A stretch of 64,000 bases of DNA from Patiria pectinifera (GCA_029964075.1 CM057135.1:7115001-7179000); one strand, 5' to 3'. Numbered from the stretch's first letter, positions 32,939 through 46,028 are shown. Program-made: numbers and translations. The notes: generated by a model not told the origin, from the sequence alone.

Positions 32939-34140
32939 GTTGCTATTTAATCTGTAAATGCTTGAATGTCTGATTTAATAAGAAAATTAACTCAAAATAT
33001 GATTAAAATGTACGCGAAAATAATGGGATACTTGTCGGGAGGAAAAGTGGGGAGGGCCAATGCATGGGACGACAGCCCATTGCTAGATGCGTAAGTTACG
33101 CTCTCACCGCGCTCAAAGCCAATTTGTACCAACGACTGTTTGAAGTCACCAACATGCATTGCATGTTACGAAATGTCACTGAAAAGGTGATAATCCAGTA
33201 ATGTACATCAAATAGTTATCGGAAACAGGCTTCCGCATGCACACATCAACATGTGGCTGTTCTACTTTTAATACTTACTCCGTGTGTACAGAGATATTTA
33301 AAAAGAATTTTTTTTTTACAAATTACGGGTCCAAATGAAATACAAAATCTGAATACATATTGTGACTTTTTTATCAGTAGGATTTGAAACTTTGCATGTT
33401 GGAATACAACCTAGTTGTCATAGAACTGTGTAAACAATGTCATGATCACTAAAAAAAAAGGGGGCATTGACATTGTGGTTTATGTAGTATTTTGTTCAAT
33501 GTTATTTTTGTGTTTTTTCTTTTTGTGACATTTCAATTTTCATTGAAGTTTTTTTTTAATTGAAATAAAGAAATTTTGGAAAATTGAATGCTGTTTTGGT
33601 CGTATTTTATTATGGTGGTGTTGTTTATTGTTAACATTATTTTCATTGTTGTTTATTGTTTGCGTTATTTTTCATCGTTAAACCTTGTTCCAGAGTATAT
33701 TTACCCTCTGCAGTTTTTATGGTGAGTTCCTTTACTGTTTTGAATTTTTGTAGTTTTGAAGTTAAATTTGTTACATTTTTGTTACCCTTAAAGTTAACTT
33801 AAGCTCTTTATCTGACAACCCTTTAAGTGAAATAACAAAAAAATATTTAGCGTCCCTGCCTGCCTCCTTTTTGGAGGCTGCCTCTTGCGTCCTCTTTATA
33901 AAAAAAGGCAGGACGCTAAATATATTTTGGTTTTTATTTCGCCTTAAATGTATATTGTTTAAACAAACAATATTAAGAATGTAACACACCTCAGGAAACA
34001 GTTTTGTTTAAAAGAAAAAAAATGTTTGTATTTTTGCTGGAAAATTAAATTGAGATCTGGATTGAATTTGGGATCAAAATGAAAGTGAGGACGATTGATA
34101 TTAAGGTTTTATTAACTGTCATATACTCCTTCTGTTTCAG
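32939..34140. other. Remaining intron of the transposase-like gene
   Basis: No protein-like ORF. A 19-base inverted pair, AAATATTTAGCGTCCCTGCC near 33840 and AAAAGGCAGGACGCTAAATA near 33902, makes a hairpin of about 85 bases. The polypyrimidine tract before the acceptor TTCTGTTTCAG (34140) ends the region. Confidence 0.45.
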
Positions 34141-37100
34141 AACACTGGAAGAGAAATTCTTCACCTTCGTTTGCCCTGCTTGAGAGCATCCGCCGACTTT
34201 GTGAGAAGCAGTCAGATTTGAGCTTTAAAGATGTCTTCAAAAAAGTATTTGACTGTCTTGAGTTTCCATGCCCTACCAACATTAATGGACTGATTGCCAA
34301 GATTCACCGACATGTCAGGCGTTCAGTAAAAGAAAAAAACCCTGCATGTCCTGCTTGAAGAACTTCCGAGACCGAATGATAATGAAATTGGAGAAGCATG
34401 CATCACTGCAGGGGTGAACCTAGAGTGGCTTTGTAACCAGTCACATGAAGCTCATCAACCGGTTAACATCACCAATGAAATGATAGTGGAACTGGCACAG
34501 TTCAGGTCGCGACATCAAATATCATGGGATAATGTGTGTCACTGGTGGCCCAAACTTTTTCCCAACACAACAGTTCCTCCAAAAGGTACTGTCTGTAGCA
34601 GCTGGTTGGCTGTCGGGGTCAAGAAAAAGAAACAGCGCAGAAAGACATAAAAGAATTTCTTCAATCAACGTATGTCTTGCCAGAACAGAAACCCATATCT
34701 AAATGCAGTGAAGTAGAGGAAGAGGACGACATACATGAACATGAAGTTGAACAAAATGGTGACAATGACCCAGTTGCCATGTCATATGCACTCAGAAGTC
34801 ATGAAGATACCATGGAAATTCTTCATGCACTAGTGCATGAACAAACGGAGAAGACCTCCTACTTCACGAGTCCGACATTCGAAAGAGAAGTGAGGAATAG
34901 TGTCAACAAAAAAGTCAGAAGCGTGAGGAATTGGAGAAGAATTTCAGAAAACTCCAACTAGAAGAAAAGGAAACTAATGCAAGACACAAAAAAGAATGTA
35001 CAAAGTACACAAGAGAGCTGCAAAGAGCTCATGAGCTAAGTGAGGCTCTTCAAGATCAACTTAAAAGAAACAAACGTTCAAATGTTGCAAAGAAACTTCA
35101 GAGGGGAGATGCAGAAATAAGCAAAAGCAAAGACAGAATGAAAAAGTTGAGCGAAGAAGTGGAAAAACTCAAAACAACAGTAACAGAACTGAGGAGACAA
35201 AAGAAAAACCTAACAGAGCAAAAACGTTTCCATGTGGAAAAGCGTCAAGAAGCAGAGGCAGACATTTTGAAGGATAATAAGCGACTTAGGCAGCGACTGA
35301 AAGAGCTTGAAATGGAGAATGATGACTTAAAAGATCAAATTGATGAGGTCATGCATGATCGAACTATTACAACTTTTGAGAATGGTTCATACACCAGTGA
35401 TATCAGATTGGTGTGCCATGAGCTCATTGCTAATGGTGTCTCATCTCGACGAGTATCAGAAATCATTCGACTTGTACTCGCCCGATTAGCAGGTTTGAAT
35501 ACCGACAGACTTCCTAAACCAACACTTATAAGGTTAATGGCATTTGAGCAAGCTCTCCTCTCAAAACATGTAGCTCAAAAGGCAGTCCGAGAAAGTTCAG
35601 CTCCAGTGACTCTCCATCTGGATGGAACTTCAAAAAAACACAAATCATATGTAACTTCACTTGCAACCACTGAGCAAGGGACTTGTGGGATTGGGTTGTC
35701 ATTCGTCTTTACAGAATCATCAGAAGGACTTCTACAGGAAACCATTGATGCCGTGACGGAGCTGACTACCCTCAGTAATATCATCGATAATGAAGACACA
35801 GTGCGCAGACTTCTACTAAAAATGAAAAACACCATGACAGACCGATGCGTTGTGAACAAAAAGTTTGCAAAACTTTTGGAGCAATGGCGAGCTACAGCAC
35901 TACCAAAAGTACACGAGCAGTGGGACACTATCAGTGTTGAACTCAAGGAAGAAATCACGCAAGTTAATGACATGTACTGTGGAGAACATGTTGTGCACAA
36001 TTTATCGGAATATGCTTCAAGTGCACTTAATGACTGGGAGGAGGTTGAAAGCAACGGAGCCAAAATTGGACGAGAGAAACACACACTGTGGAATAGAAAA
36101 GGTGAATCAGCTTCGATACTTGCCGTAAGATCGGTCTGTGAATGTTTCGGTCCCGATGCACATGCTCAAGCGGGTGTTCCCATGGAGTTCAATGATTACC
36201 TGTGGAAGTGTGGACTTTCAAGTCGCCTTCAAGCATTTCGCGGAAATCGTTTCAATATACCCTTTGAAAACTCTGCAGCAACACACTATTATCACCAAAA
36301 GAATCACTTCAAGCGAGTACGTGAATGTTTGGTTGTCAGCAAACAAAACAATCAGCTAATGAGGTGTGTTTTGTATGACTTAAGTGACAGTATTGTCGTG
36401 AGTGGGATCAGGGCCATGGGAATTGTCTGTTCCCACATCATAACCCCGCTAATGCAAATGTTAGAAAGTGATGTACCTGTGATAAATACCGACAAGTTGT
36501 ACAGATCAAGTTCTACAAGTTCTACAGTTCTACACGGTGCTTAACACATCAGTCAAGTCCTGGATGATAGATCCATCTCCACTCATGGATGACAGTGCCT
36601 GTATGTTTTCAGATTTTCAAAGGACAAAGCGGCAAGAACAAATGGAGGACATCAGGAAATCCAGAGAGGCTAAGGAGCTGTCCCGTGTTGCTCAAGCTGT
36701 CCAAAGCACCAAGCTGATGGAAGAGCTTTGTGGGTCGCCATGCACGACTGCAGAATCAATGGAGCAACTTGTCAGCCAGAAATCTGGAGAAAAAAATATC
36801 AGAGAGGCCCTCATTTCACAAATAAAATATTACAAGTCTGTTTGCAATGATGCAGTGAAAGGTTCACTTTTTTACTTAAGTTCACAAGGGAAGCCATTAA
36901 CTGCAATGCAGCTAAAAAAAATCTACTCTCCGTCATCAGCAAAGTACACAGCGAAGGGGAAACTGGCACTGCTGAAACGTCTGGACAACCAATGGATAGG
37001 CTTATTTAGGCTTATTATAGAGGATTATTTCTAGCACATCTGAGTCCTCATAACTGATGGAGATATTACACAGGATGTAGGTGCACTTGACTCTTCTTGG

Positions 37101-37320
37101 GCTCCAACCCCCCGACCAAAGAATGTGGAGCTGCAATTCCTGAACACTTTCCTTACTCAGGGTGGAATGTCTGCTGTTGATGGGCAGCTTCGTCTGTCAT
37201 TAGAAGAAGCATCTGATAGCACCATCCGTTAATATAGAAGGAAGGCAAATGAAGCCTTTGGTTTAGTTCTTCATTGTTTAGCACCAGGTCAAGAAGATGG
37301 GCTCATGAAGAATTGAAGAT
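34141..37320 (+). pseudogene. Coiled-coil, RNase H-like (transposase-like) gene, exon 2, frameshifted
   Basis: From the acceptor at 34140 the frame reads HWKRNSSPSFALLESIRRLC to an A-tract near 34340, where it shifts. It continues through 34414-34650, 34677-34961, 34931-36544, 36537-37034 and about 37045-37230, each in a new frame. The largest piece has a long coiled coil (residues 5-145), then LVCHELIANGV, TLHLDGTSKK (Asp 231), NTMTDRCVV (Asp 304) and NDMYCGEH, which looks like an RNase H-type core. Near 36500 the tract TTCTACAAG is tandemly duplicated, which explains one shift. I recall similar unnamed proteins in marine invertebrates but no assigned transposon superfamily. The start exon is probably 6478-6565. 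Confidence 0.55.
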
Positions 37321-37475
37321 TACCATCGGTGAAACAACTGCAGAATCATCACAAAGTAGTCAAGATTTTGATAGTAATACCCGTTTTCATTTTTTTTTTA
37401 TTGCATCCTTTTTTTACCAACATTTTTGAATAAGTGGTTCCATGTTCTCTTCCTTCACGTATTTTGTGTTTAAAC

Positions 37476-37677
37476 CAGTGGCGTCACTAGACTTTTCAGT
37501 CGGGGGCCGCAGGGGGCACCAGCATTTGATGGGGGCACTTAGGTGAATATATATATATTTTTTTACGAACCCAAATCTCAGATGGGGGCACTGGGGGCAC
37601 TAGGTTTTCCAGGGGCACGGGGGCACTAGGTTTTCAGGGGGCACGTGCCCCCCCGGCCCCCCTTGGCGACGCCACTG
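37476..37677. mobile_element. hAT-like MITE, 202 bp
   Basis: Ends CAGTGGCGTC and GACGCCACTG. Eight-base flanks GTTTAAAC (37468-37475) and GTTTATAC (37678-37685) match at seven positions, as expected for a hAT target. The inside is G-rich with repeats of GGGGGCACTAGGTTTTC. Confidence 0.75.
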
Positions 37678-37895
37678 GTTTATACAAAGGGTTATCATGG
37701 CTTGTTATTGGAAGACAGTGACTGTTCTTGTTTTTTAATGTTAATTTAAGAAGGAAAACGATTTTCTTGATTAATATTCAATTGTTTTTTCGAGTTTGAT
37801 CGTTAGGTTGTTCCATGTGTCATTCTATTTTGATACTGTGTTCAGTTTTCTTCTTTCAACTTCCATTTAAGTTTAAAGTTCAATTTAGTTTTGTA

Positions 37896-38086
37896 CAGTT
37901 GACTCTCGTTATAGCAAGGTCGGTGAGACCGCCCAAACTACCTTTTTAAACAGTAATGTTGCTTTAAAAGGAGAGCGAAACAAAGAGACACAAAACGAAC
38001 TAGAGATTTGAGACCTCAGAATTTGCTCTTTATAAGCAGAAGTAGGACATCTTTTTAAAAGTGCTCTTTATAACAAAAGTCGACTG
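37896..38086. mobile_element. pogo/Tigger-like MITE, 191 bp
   Basis: Inverted ends CAGTTGACTCTCGTTATA and CAGTCGACTTTTGTTATA, each flanked by TA (37894-37895, 38087-38088). Such CAGT-GA-CTCGTTATA ends are typical of pogo/Tigger elements. No coding capacity. Confidence 0.7.
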
Positions 38087-38088
38087 TA

Positions 38089-39385
38089 GTACTACCATTT
38101 TACTTATTTGGTTGTGGGGATAACAGGGTTAAGGTTTGGGAAAAACTTAATTTGGATCCTTTTTGATTATTTTTTTTTTTAAATGGTTTTCTTCAAATTT
38201 TGGTTGATAAAATAAATCATTCTGTTTTTGTTGTCATTCTAAAAATTTGTTTGTCATTGTTTCTATTTATTCAAACTCCTCTCTACTTGTTCCTACCCCA
38301 TCTAGGTCTATCTCATTTTTGACAGCGAGTAGCCCAACATTTAGCGTTTTTCTCATTCAATTTTTTTTTTTCCAAGTTTATTAATTTTCCGGGTTACATT
38401 AACAAGCCAAAAAATAACAGAATTGTCATCCAAGCCTCATCATTCCCACATTTGGTGTACGATATGTGGCCTGGACTCTGAAAGGTGGCGGCCATATTGA
38501 TTTAAGATGAACCCTCCCCCCACCCTAAAAATGTGATTAATTAAGGGATTATAGCACCCCTAATGACGTCTCCAGTATTAAAATAGGTTTTAATTTTATT
38601 GATCATAAAACAATATACACGTTTGCCAATTTTCATAACATTCAAGCAAAAAAAGACAAAAATTATGTGAAAAATACATTTTTTTGACCAAAAAGGTGCC
38701 CCAAAAAAGGATTTTTAAAATCATTTTTGACGTCATTATTTACAAATTGGAAAAATATAACTTGGTGGCAAATTTCATGAAAATTGGTTGTCGACTTTTG
38801 AAAATACAGAAAAGGGGGGGGAGGCACTGTATGCCCCTCCCCCGTCCCTTTACTAGCGAAAAGTAGGGGTAAAACAGGCTCCTGCCATTTCATACTAAAA
38901 ACTGCTGACAATGTTTTTATTCTTGATACTTAAAGACCATGATAAGAACTCTCTTTCACCTGAGTGTCATTGTTCAAAGACCTGCACTAATGACGCTACG
39001 GCGACTTAAAGGTCGCTATTTCTATGACTCAACTTTGGGGGTACCCTTAGTGCCGTTGCCTCCTAAGAGCAATTTTTTTTCTAAATTTTGAGTTCCTGGT
39101 TTAGGTCAGGATACAACCTCAAGACCCTGCAAATTTCATTTCTCTGCTGCTTTCCCCTGTTGAGCAGCAAGCGTTTAAACTTTTGTACCCCAAAATCATA
39201 AAAATCACCATTTTCACTAATAAAAACACATTTTTGGCTCTTTTTTTTCTGCTACGGAGGTCTGATTGGCCGACTATTTTGTACAACCTCAAGGCTACCT
39301 GTGACCCACCTACCCCCCAAATTTTAACCAAATCCGCCGACCCCCAGCTTGTCACGGTCATGCAGGTCCTCTCGTGGACATACTC
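38089..39385. other. Spacer left of the TTAA palindrome
   Basis: AT-rich with T- and G-runs (GGGGGGGGAGGCACTG near 38813). Short words such as TTTCATGAAAATTGG recall dispersed repeats. No ORF or repeat boundary I can support. Confidence 0.4.
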
Positions 39386-39946
39386 TTAAGGTTTTCTGCG
39401 TTTTAAGCAATTATTTAAATAATTTTATTTTGTTAAATTTTTTAATATTGTTCGTTTTTTATCGTCAATTTTCTGTATTTGTATGTTTTTGTATTGTTAT
39501 GTGCAAATCGAGAAATGAAATTTCATGCCGGTATGATTTAAAAATAATTCAGTACGCTTTGGGCAAGATCCCGCAAGATTCTAGCCGATCGAAGCTTCAT
39601 AGACAATGACTCATAAACGTCTTGGCACTCTGGTTGGCCAAGGTGCGCTCAGGCTGCGATCGTTCTGTTTCAAAGTCTAGTCGTAAACACAACGACACAC
39701 TCTGCTCTGACCATACACTAGTTATCCTGCCAGTAATGCCAGTGGTCATCTCGAACTATTCTGTTCCAACTTTCAGCAAACTTTTGTTCACCAGTACAAT
39801 GCAGTACTGCAGTCACCATTACAATGCAGTACTGCAGTAGCTAGGCTATAAAAAACACAAGGAGTTAGAATAATAACAGCCGGCTACACAGAATCCAATT
39901 ATAACAGGCCAGTCCCACACAGAGTATAGTGACCACCTGCTGTGCA

Positions 39947-40336
39947 AATAGACGTGCTGTTAATTCTCTCTGTCATGGTCATCTCTCTGTTTACTTGATT
40001 GATGTTCTGTGTCTGTCCGTTTTTATCTGCCTGTTTTAAACAATTTTAATTTGTACACCTCTTGTATTTTAAAATTTAACTGGTATATCCGTATTTATGT
40101 AAAGCGCCTTGTGCGTCAATTTTTAATTGCCCGTTTGTCTTATTCTTATTGCCTATCTTGACAGTTTGGCTGTCTTTTATCAACCATATTATTTTATAGT
40201 TATTTTAAAGGTTTTGTCTTGTATAAGTTTTAGTTTATTCTTAAATTTTAACCTGTTCATTTTTATTTCTGTGAAGCGCCTTGAGCGTCAATTTTGACGG
40301 ATTTGGCGCTATACAAGGATTAGATATTATTAGATT
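39947..40336 (+). mobile_element. SINE/LINE-tail-like retroposon in the left arm
   Basis: Present only in the left arm; the right arm reads through the empty site near 47235. The body ends with AAGCGCCTTGAGCGTCA, then GGATTTGGCGCTATACAAGG and short ATTAGATATT repeats, a 3' tail type common in animal SINEs and their partner LINEs. A second copy of the AAGCGCCTTG box lies at about 40098. It was inserted after the palindrome arose. Confidence 0.6.
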
Positions 40337-40579
40337 ACAACCACTGTCTTCCACTGGTAACCCAGTCTCACCCAACGTACAGTACACACAACCTTGCATA
40401 CCAGTCAATATCAGTTGGACCACAGAGCAAGGAACAGATCTAGGAATAGGTTGCTGGTAATGTTTTACTTTATGCTGGTAATGTTGTATTTTATGGACGT
40501 TAATGCATTTATAAATGTTGCCTACATCACTATGATCACAATTTCATGGTCATGATGGTGTCGTTTTACTCTGCTAGAA

Positions 40580-40613
40580 AGAATAACGGAGGACTTGGAG
40601 GATGAAAAAGGTT
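40580..40613 (+). other. Candidate mini-exon, left palindrome arm
   Basis: TCTGCTAG precedes AAAGAATAACGGAGGACTTG, and a GTGAGT donor follows about 40 bases on. The peptide LERITEDLEDEKGW is LERIMEDLEDEKGW in the right arm (about 46800-46860), with the same splice-site-like borders. Conservation on both arms suggests past coding use. Function unknown. Confidence 0.3.
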
Positions 40614-41333
40614 GGTGAGTAGAGAATCTTTCATTTAAAACCAACTTTAGATATGTTGCAGAATGAATCAGCCATGTCAGCTGATTTGACAAGTTTGGAG
40701 ATTGGTTTGAATTTGTTCATCATGTTTATGCAAAAGTGTGCTGCTGTATTTTGCCGACAACAAGTTAATTTGTGGACAAGTCGACTTGATCATTGCAAGT
40801 TTTTTTCACACAAATAGTAGCAACGGTATACAATGTACACACACTCGTAAACGTTGCTATAGGTTTAGCCATGCTGTAGCCACGTATACGCTTCGTCCAT
40901 AATTATCTCCGGACTTTTGACGTTTGTTATTGTTTGGGCTCCATGTATTTTCCTTTGCATTTCTTTTTATACCAATGCGTGGGGAACTAAATGAAAAAGA
41001 CATTTAAGATCGCCCGATTCGGTCCAGTTTGTTCTACAACCAACATGACTAAGCCTAATTTGTGAAACTTTGGCGGAGTTTTGCCTCGATCATTCGAACC
41101 GCGCCCGTGAATTAGACTTTTGGGGAGGATTAAAAATGAAAGATGTGTAGTGTTTGTCAAGTTGTGTTTTTGACATCTTGGAACATAATCTCAATTACGA
41201 TTTATTGCTCGCGAGGGGCAACTTGAACTGGTGAACTTGTGAACCGGCCTACTGGTAATGGTCATAAAGCTGTGTGTGCTGAAAGTTGAAGTTAAAGGCG
41301 TACTACATTAATTTTGTGTGCTTCACAAAATAG

Positions 41334-41486
41334 GTTCTTTTCCCCTCCATTGAACCAATTCGGCTAAAACATGTAAAACTAAAAAAGATTGGAAATGTGG
41401 TAACCAGTTCGGACCTCTATACATTGCCACAAGATGAAACCTTGAATAAACTTCACAAGTTGTCCTCCAGCCAAAAGTTAAAGTAG
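41334..41486 (+). pseudogene. Conserved small ORF, left arm copy
   Basis: After AAAATAG the frame reads VLFPSIEPIRLKHVKLKKIG and continues NVVTSSDLYTLPQDETLNKL, then a one-base deletion relative to the right arm shifts it to an early stop. The right-arm copy at 46029-46200 keeps the frame. Not recognised. Confidence 0.4.
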
Positions 41487-41678
41487 AAAATGCTGAATAA
41501 TTTACACTCTTTTCTACTAAGGCATCAACACAGCATTAAAATGGAGCAGAGTATATCTATTTACCGACAATAAACTGCTCAATTAACTGGTTCATTTGCC
41601 ATTTTATTCTTTTAATTTTCCCCCAAGAGGAATGCATGAGGAAACCACTCTAATATACCATGGAGGCCGAAATCAAGA

Positions 41679-41730
41679 ATGGCTACTGGGGAAAACAGTC
41701 TCCAGACCTTCCAGGTGGATGAATTACAAA
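41679..41730 (+). other. Candidate first coding exon, left arm
   Basis: ATGGCTACTGGGGAAAACAG begins 17 codons (MATGENSLQTFQVDELQ) and ends at CAAA|GTAAGT. The right arm has the same 52 bases on the minus strand (45852-45801), with only silent or minor change and the same donor. The left arm alone offers a possible downstream exon (42381-42475, after TTGCACTGTAG, ending TAA), but its best frame is not in phase. Confidence 0.35.
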
Positions 41731-43223
41731 GTAAGTTCATTTCTGCAAATTTGACGTTTTTTACACATATGTGCTAAATATCCTGGTTACTGTTTTTAAA
41801 TGTTTTTCTTTGTTCTTCCATGGATGCGCTGTGGAAGAATCTACATAAGGAATGAGTTACAAACTAACACGAAAATGACGTATACGCGTGTGTGTTTTTT
41901 TTGCATGTTACAAAGAATTATCAACTTACATAACATTTCAATGTTTATCACTTTGTGGGGATTATGGAAATTGTTTACCCTTCTTTACACATTTGCGAGT
42001 TGTGACGGGTACACAATTTCCAATTAAATGCTAATAGAATTCATGACTTGTTTTTATATGACATGAGCTGCCAATTTTCGTTTGCGCTGAGAACCTTTAC
42101 ATACTGCATCAGTTTGTGCTTGCCAAACCCAAGTGAAATTCAATCGACAATCAACATTTTAATGACTAGATCAGCAACTTGGCAGTATGATTTAAGTATA
42201 AGTGAACATGTAGGAATTGCCTTTGTAAATATTGTACTATGAACTTAGCCCGTAGGGGTCTGTATTGTGATCTTGTTCCTTTGAGTGATTTGCAGAAGGA
42301 ATCCTTCAAATAGTCCTCAAACTGTTTTTCTTTAATTGATATATTTTTTGTTATTTATTTGATTTATTTGCACTGTAGAAACCTGGAAGTAATGCAGCAG
42401 CTCAATCTGAGGATATTCAGGAAGATGAAGATCAGATGACCCGTGAAGACTTATATATTTACAAATTTAGTTAAGAAAATATATGTTTGCTTTGCCAGTT
42501 TAAACACTAGGTTTAAGATAAAGACCAGTTGGAGTCTGGATAATACTGGCAAAGCACATACTTATTGCCATTCATAAATACCCTTTCAGTCCAAAAAGTT
42601 AAAAGTAATTCGGTCCTAAAGTCAAAATAAGTCAAATATTATAAAAATTCTAATGTTTTCCCCCAGCTATTTTACTCTATGTTTGTAGGACACCAGCCAC
42701 AGGTCTTAATCAGTTGTTTAAAACCAGCAACGTGACGAGCTCTCGAGCGACCGATATTAATTAGTAAATATTTCTCTGGTATTTATGCATAAACAGGTGT
42801 ATCAAATTTAACCTTATTTCCAACTTTTCTTGTTGCTATTTTCAAGGGTACATGTATTTTGGTGTAATTTGTTTTTATGCAAATTAAATTTTCTCCTAGT
42901 TTTTATGATTAAAAGTGTGATGCCATCAGTCAGGTAGCAAAAACATCGATGTTACAGCTCATTTAGCACAAAAGAAAAACAGTCCTGTACATTTTCTTTT
43001 GTCCAGTACGCCATCGAGCAAAAATTTCACGCAGACGTTTTCATTCAGCACATATTCCGGCACAAAAACTGTTTGTAATAAATCGCATTAACAATTTATA
43101 AAAAAATTAATTTGATTTTAATTTCTAATATCTACAGGTACGGATATAAATCCATGAAACCTCGAGTTCTGTAATTTGAAGTTCCGGACCAAGAATAAAG
43201 TTGATCAAGCACAGAATCATCTA

Positions 43224-43560
43224 GTGTCAGTTGGTTGTTTGAACGTCCAAAACGTTTTATGTAGGTCCTTGTTACGTCTTTAGTCAATAGTAGTACGTTT
43301 CTAATACGTTTTGTACGTTCAACGAACGTTCAACGAACGTTTATGGCACGTCAGTTGGTTGTTTGAACGTCCAAAACGTTTTAAGTAGGTCCTTGTTACG
43401 TCTTTAGTCACTAGTAGTACGTTTTTAATACGTTTTATACGTTCAACAAACGTTCTTAGAACGTTTATGGCACGTCAGTTGGTTGTCTGAACGTCCAAAA
43501 CGTTTTATGTAGGTCATTGTTAGGTCCTAGATAACTACTAGTTGTTAATACGTTTTGTAC
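43224..43560. repeat. 118 bp AACGTT-rich tandem units, left arm
   Basis: Three units beginning CAGTTGGTTGTYTGAACGTC, each with ACGTTTTATGTAGGTCC and GAACGTTTATGGCACGT. An irregular AACGTTT-rich stretch leads on to GTTTGCTGGG at 43716. Confidence 0.8.
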
Positions 43561-43716
43561 GTTCAAAGTACGTTCTTAGAACGTCTCAAAAAAACGTTTT
43601 TAAAACGTCCAAAAGTGTCCACAAATGGCCGTTTTTAAAACGTTTATTCAAAACGTTCTCAAAACGAAAGAGGCACGTTCAGAAAACGTTCAGAAAACGT
43701 CAAATTGTTTGCTGGG

Positions 43717-43817
43717 TTTGCAGTATGCCAGAACGCCTTTAAATTTCGTCGTGAAACCGGGCTTGTATTTAATTCCATCAGATATGAAGTCGAGGGTTGG
43801 AACGCACGATGGATATA
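43717..43817. other. 101 bp central spacer of the palindrome
   Basis: Unique sequence between the two GTTTGCTGGG/CCCAGCAAAC edges. It is open throughout in one plus frame (for example FKFRRETGLVFNSIRYEVEG) and in one minus frame. It may be the original DNA between two inverted element copies. Confidence 0.4.
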
Positions 43818-44029
43818 CCCAGCAAACAATTTGACGTTTTCTGAACGTTTTCTGAACGTGCCTCTTTCGTGTTGAGAACGTTCTGAATAAACGTTTTAAA
43901 AACAGCCATTTGTGGACACTTTTGGACGTTTCAAAAACGTTTTTTTTTTAGACATTCTAAGAACGTTCTTTGAACGTACAAAACGTATTAACAACTTGCT
44001 AGTAGTTATCTAGGACCTAACAATGACAT

Positions 44030-44430
44030 ACATAAAACGTTTTGGACGTTCAGACAACCAACTGACGTGCCATAAACGTTCTAAGAACGTTTATTGAACG
44101 TATAAAACGTATTAAAAACGTACTACTAGTGACTTAAGACGTAACAAGGACCTACATAAAACGTTTTGGACGTTCAAACAACCAACTGACGTGCCATAAA
44201 CGTTCGTTGAACGTACAAAACGTATTAAAAACGTACTCCTAGTGACTAAAGAAGTAACAAGGACCTACATAAAACGTTTTGGACGTTCAAACAACCAACT
44301 GACGTGCCATAAACGTTCGTTGAACGTTCGTTGAACGTACAAAACGTATTAAAAACGTACTACTAGTGACTAAAGAAGTAACAAGGACCTACATAAAACG
44401 TTTTGGCCGTTCAAACAACCAACTGACACT
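44030..44430. repeat. 118 bp AACGTT-rich tandem units, right arm
   Basis: Four inverse units ending CAAACAACCAACTGACGTGC, one more than in the left arm. The outermost is followed by CACTAGATGATTCTGTG, as in the left arm. Confidence 0.8.
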
Positions 44431-46028
44431 AGATGATTCTGTGTTTTATCAACTTTATTCTTGGTCCGGAACTTCAAATTACAGAACTCGAGGTTTCATG
44501 GATTTATATCCGTACCTGTAGATATTAGAAATTAAAATCAAATTAATTTTTTTAAAGTTGTTAATGCGATTTATTACAAACAGTTATTGTGCCGGAATAT
44601 GTGCTGAATGAAAACGTCTGCGTGAAATTTTTGCTTTTTGCTCGATGGCGTACTGGACAAAAGAAAATGTACTGGACTGTTTTTCTTTTGTGCTAAATGA
44701 GCTGTAACATCGATGTTTTTGCTACCTGACTGATGGTATCACACTTTTAATCATAAAACCTAGAAGAAAATTTAATTTGCATAAAAACAAATTACACCAA
44801 AATACATATGTACCCTTGAAAATAGCAACAAGAAAAGTTGGAAATAAGGTTAAATTTGATACACCTGTTTATGCATAAATACCAGAGAAACATTTTACTA
44901 ATTCATATTCGTCGCTCGAGAGCTCGTCACGTTGCTGGTTTTAAACAACTGATTAAGACCTGTGGCTGGTGTCCGACAAACATAGAGTAAAATAGCTGGG
45001 AAAAACATTGAAATTATTATAATATTTGACTTATTTTGACTTTTGGACCGAATAAGTTTTAACTTTTTGGACCGAAAGGGTATTTATGAATGGCGATAAG
45101 TATGTGCTTTGCCAGTATTATCCAGACTCCAACTGGTCTTTATCTTAAACATAGTGTTTAAAACTGGCAAAGCAAAATATATCACTTAAAGAAAAACAGT
45201 TTGAGGAGTATTTGAGGGATTCCTTCTGCAAATCACTCAAAAGAACAAGATCACAATACAGACCCCTACGGGCTAAGTTCATAGTACAATATTTACAAAG
45301 GCAATTCCTACATGTTCACTTATACTTAAATCATACTGCCAAGTTGCTTATCTAGTCATTAAAATGTTGATTGTCGATTGAATTTCGCTTGGGTTTGGCA
45401 AGCACAAACTGATGCTCGCAGTATGTATAGGTTCTCAGCGCAAACAAACATTTGCAGCTCATGTCATATAAAAACAAGTCATGAATTCTATTAGCATCTA
45501 ATTGGAAATTGTGTACCCGTCACAACTCACAAATGTGTGAAGAAGGGTAAACAACTCCCATAATCCCCACAAAGTTATAAACATTGAAATGTTATGTATT
45601 GGCAAGTTGATAATTCTTTGTAACATGCAAAAAAAAAACACACATGCGTATACGTCATTTTCGTGTTAGTTTGTAACTCATTCCTTATGTAGATTCTTCT
45701 ACAGCGCATCCATGGAAGAACAAAGAAAAACATTTAAACAGTAACCAGGATATTTAGCACATGTGTGTAAAAAACGTCATATTTGCAGAAATGAACTTAC
45801 TTTGTAATTCATCCACCTGAAAGGTCTGGAGACTGTTTTCCCCTGTAGCCATTCTTGATTTCGGCCTCCTTGGTATATTAGAGTGGTTTCCTCATGCATT
45901 CCTCTTGGGGGAAAATTAAAAGAATAAATTGGCAAATGAACCAGTTAATTGAGCAGTTAATTGTCGGTAAATAGATACTCTGCTCCATTTCAATGCTGTG
46001 TTGATGCCTTAGTAGTAAAAAGTGTAAA

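Noticed and set aside
35575..36084. 169-codon minus-strand ORF
   Set aside because: Shadow of the plus-strand transposase-like gene, which has the recognisable motifs.
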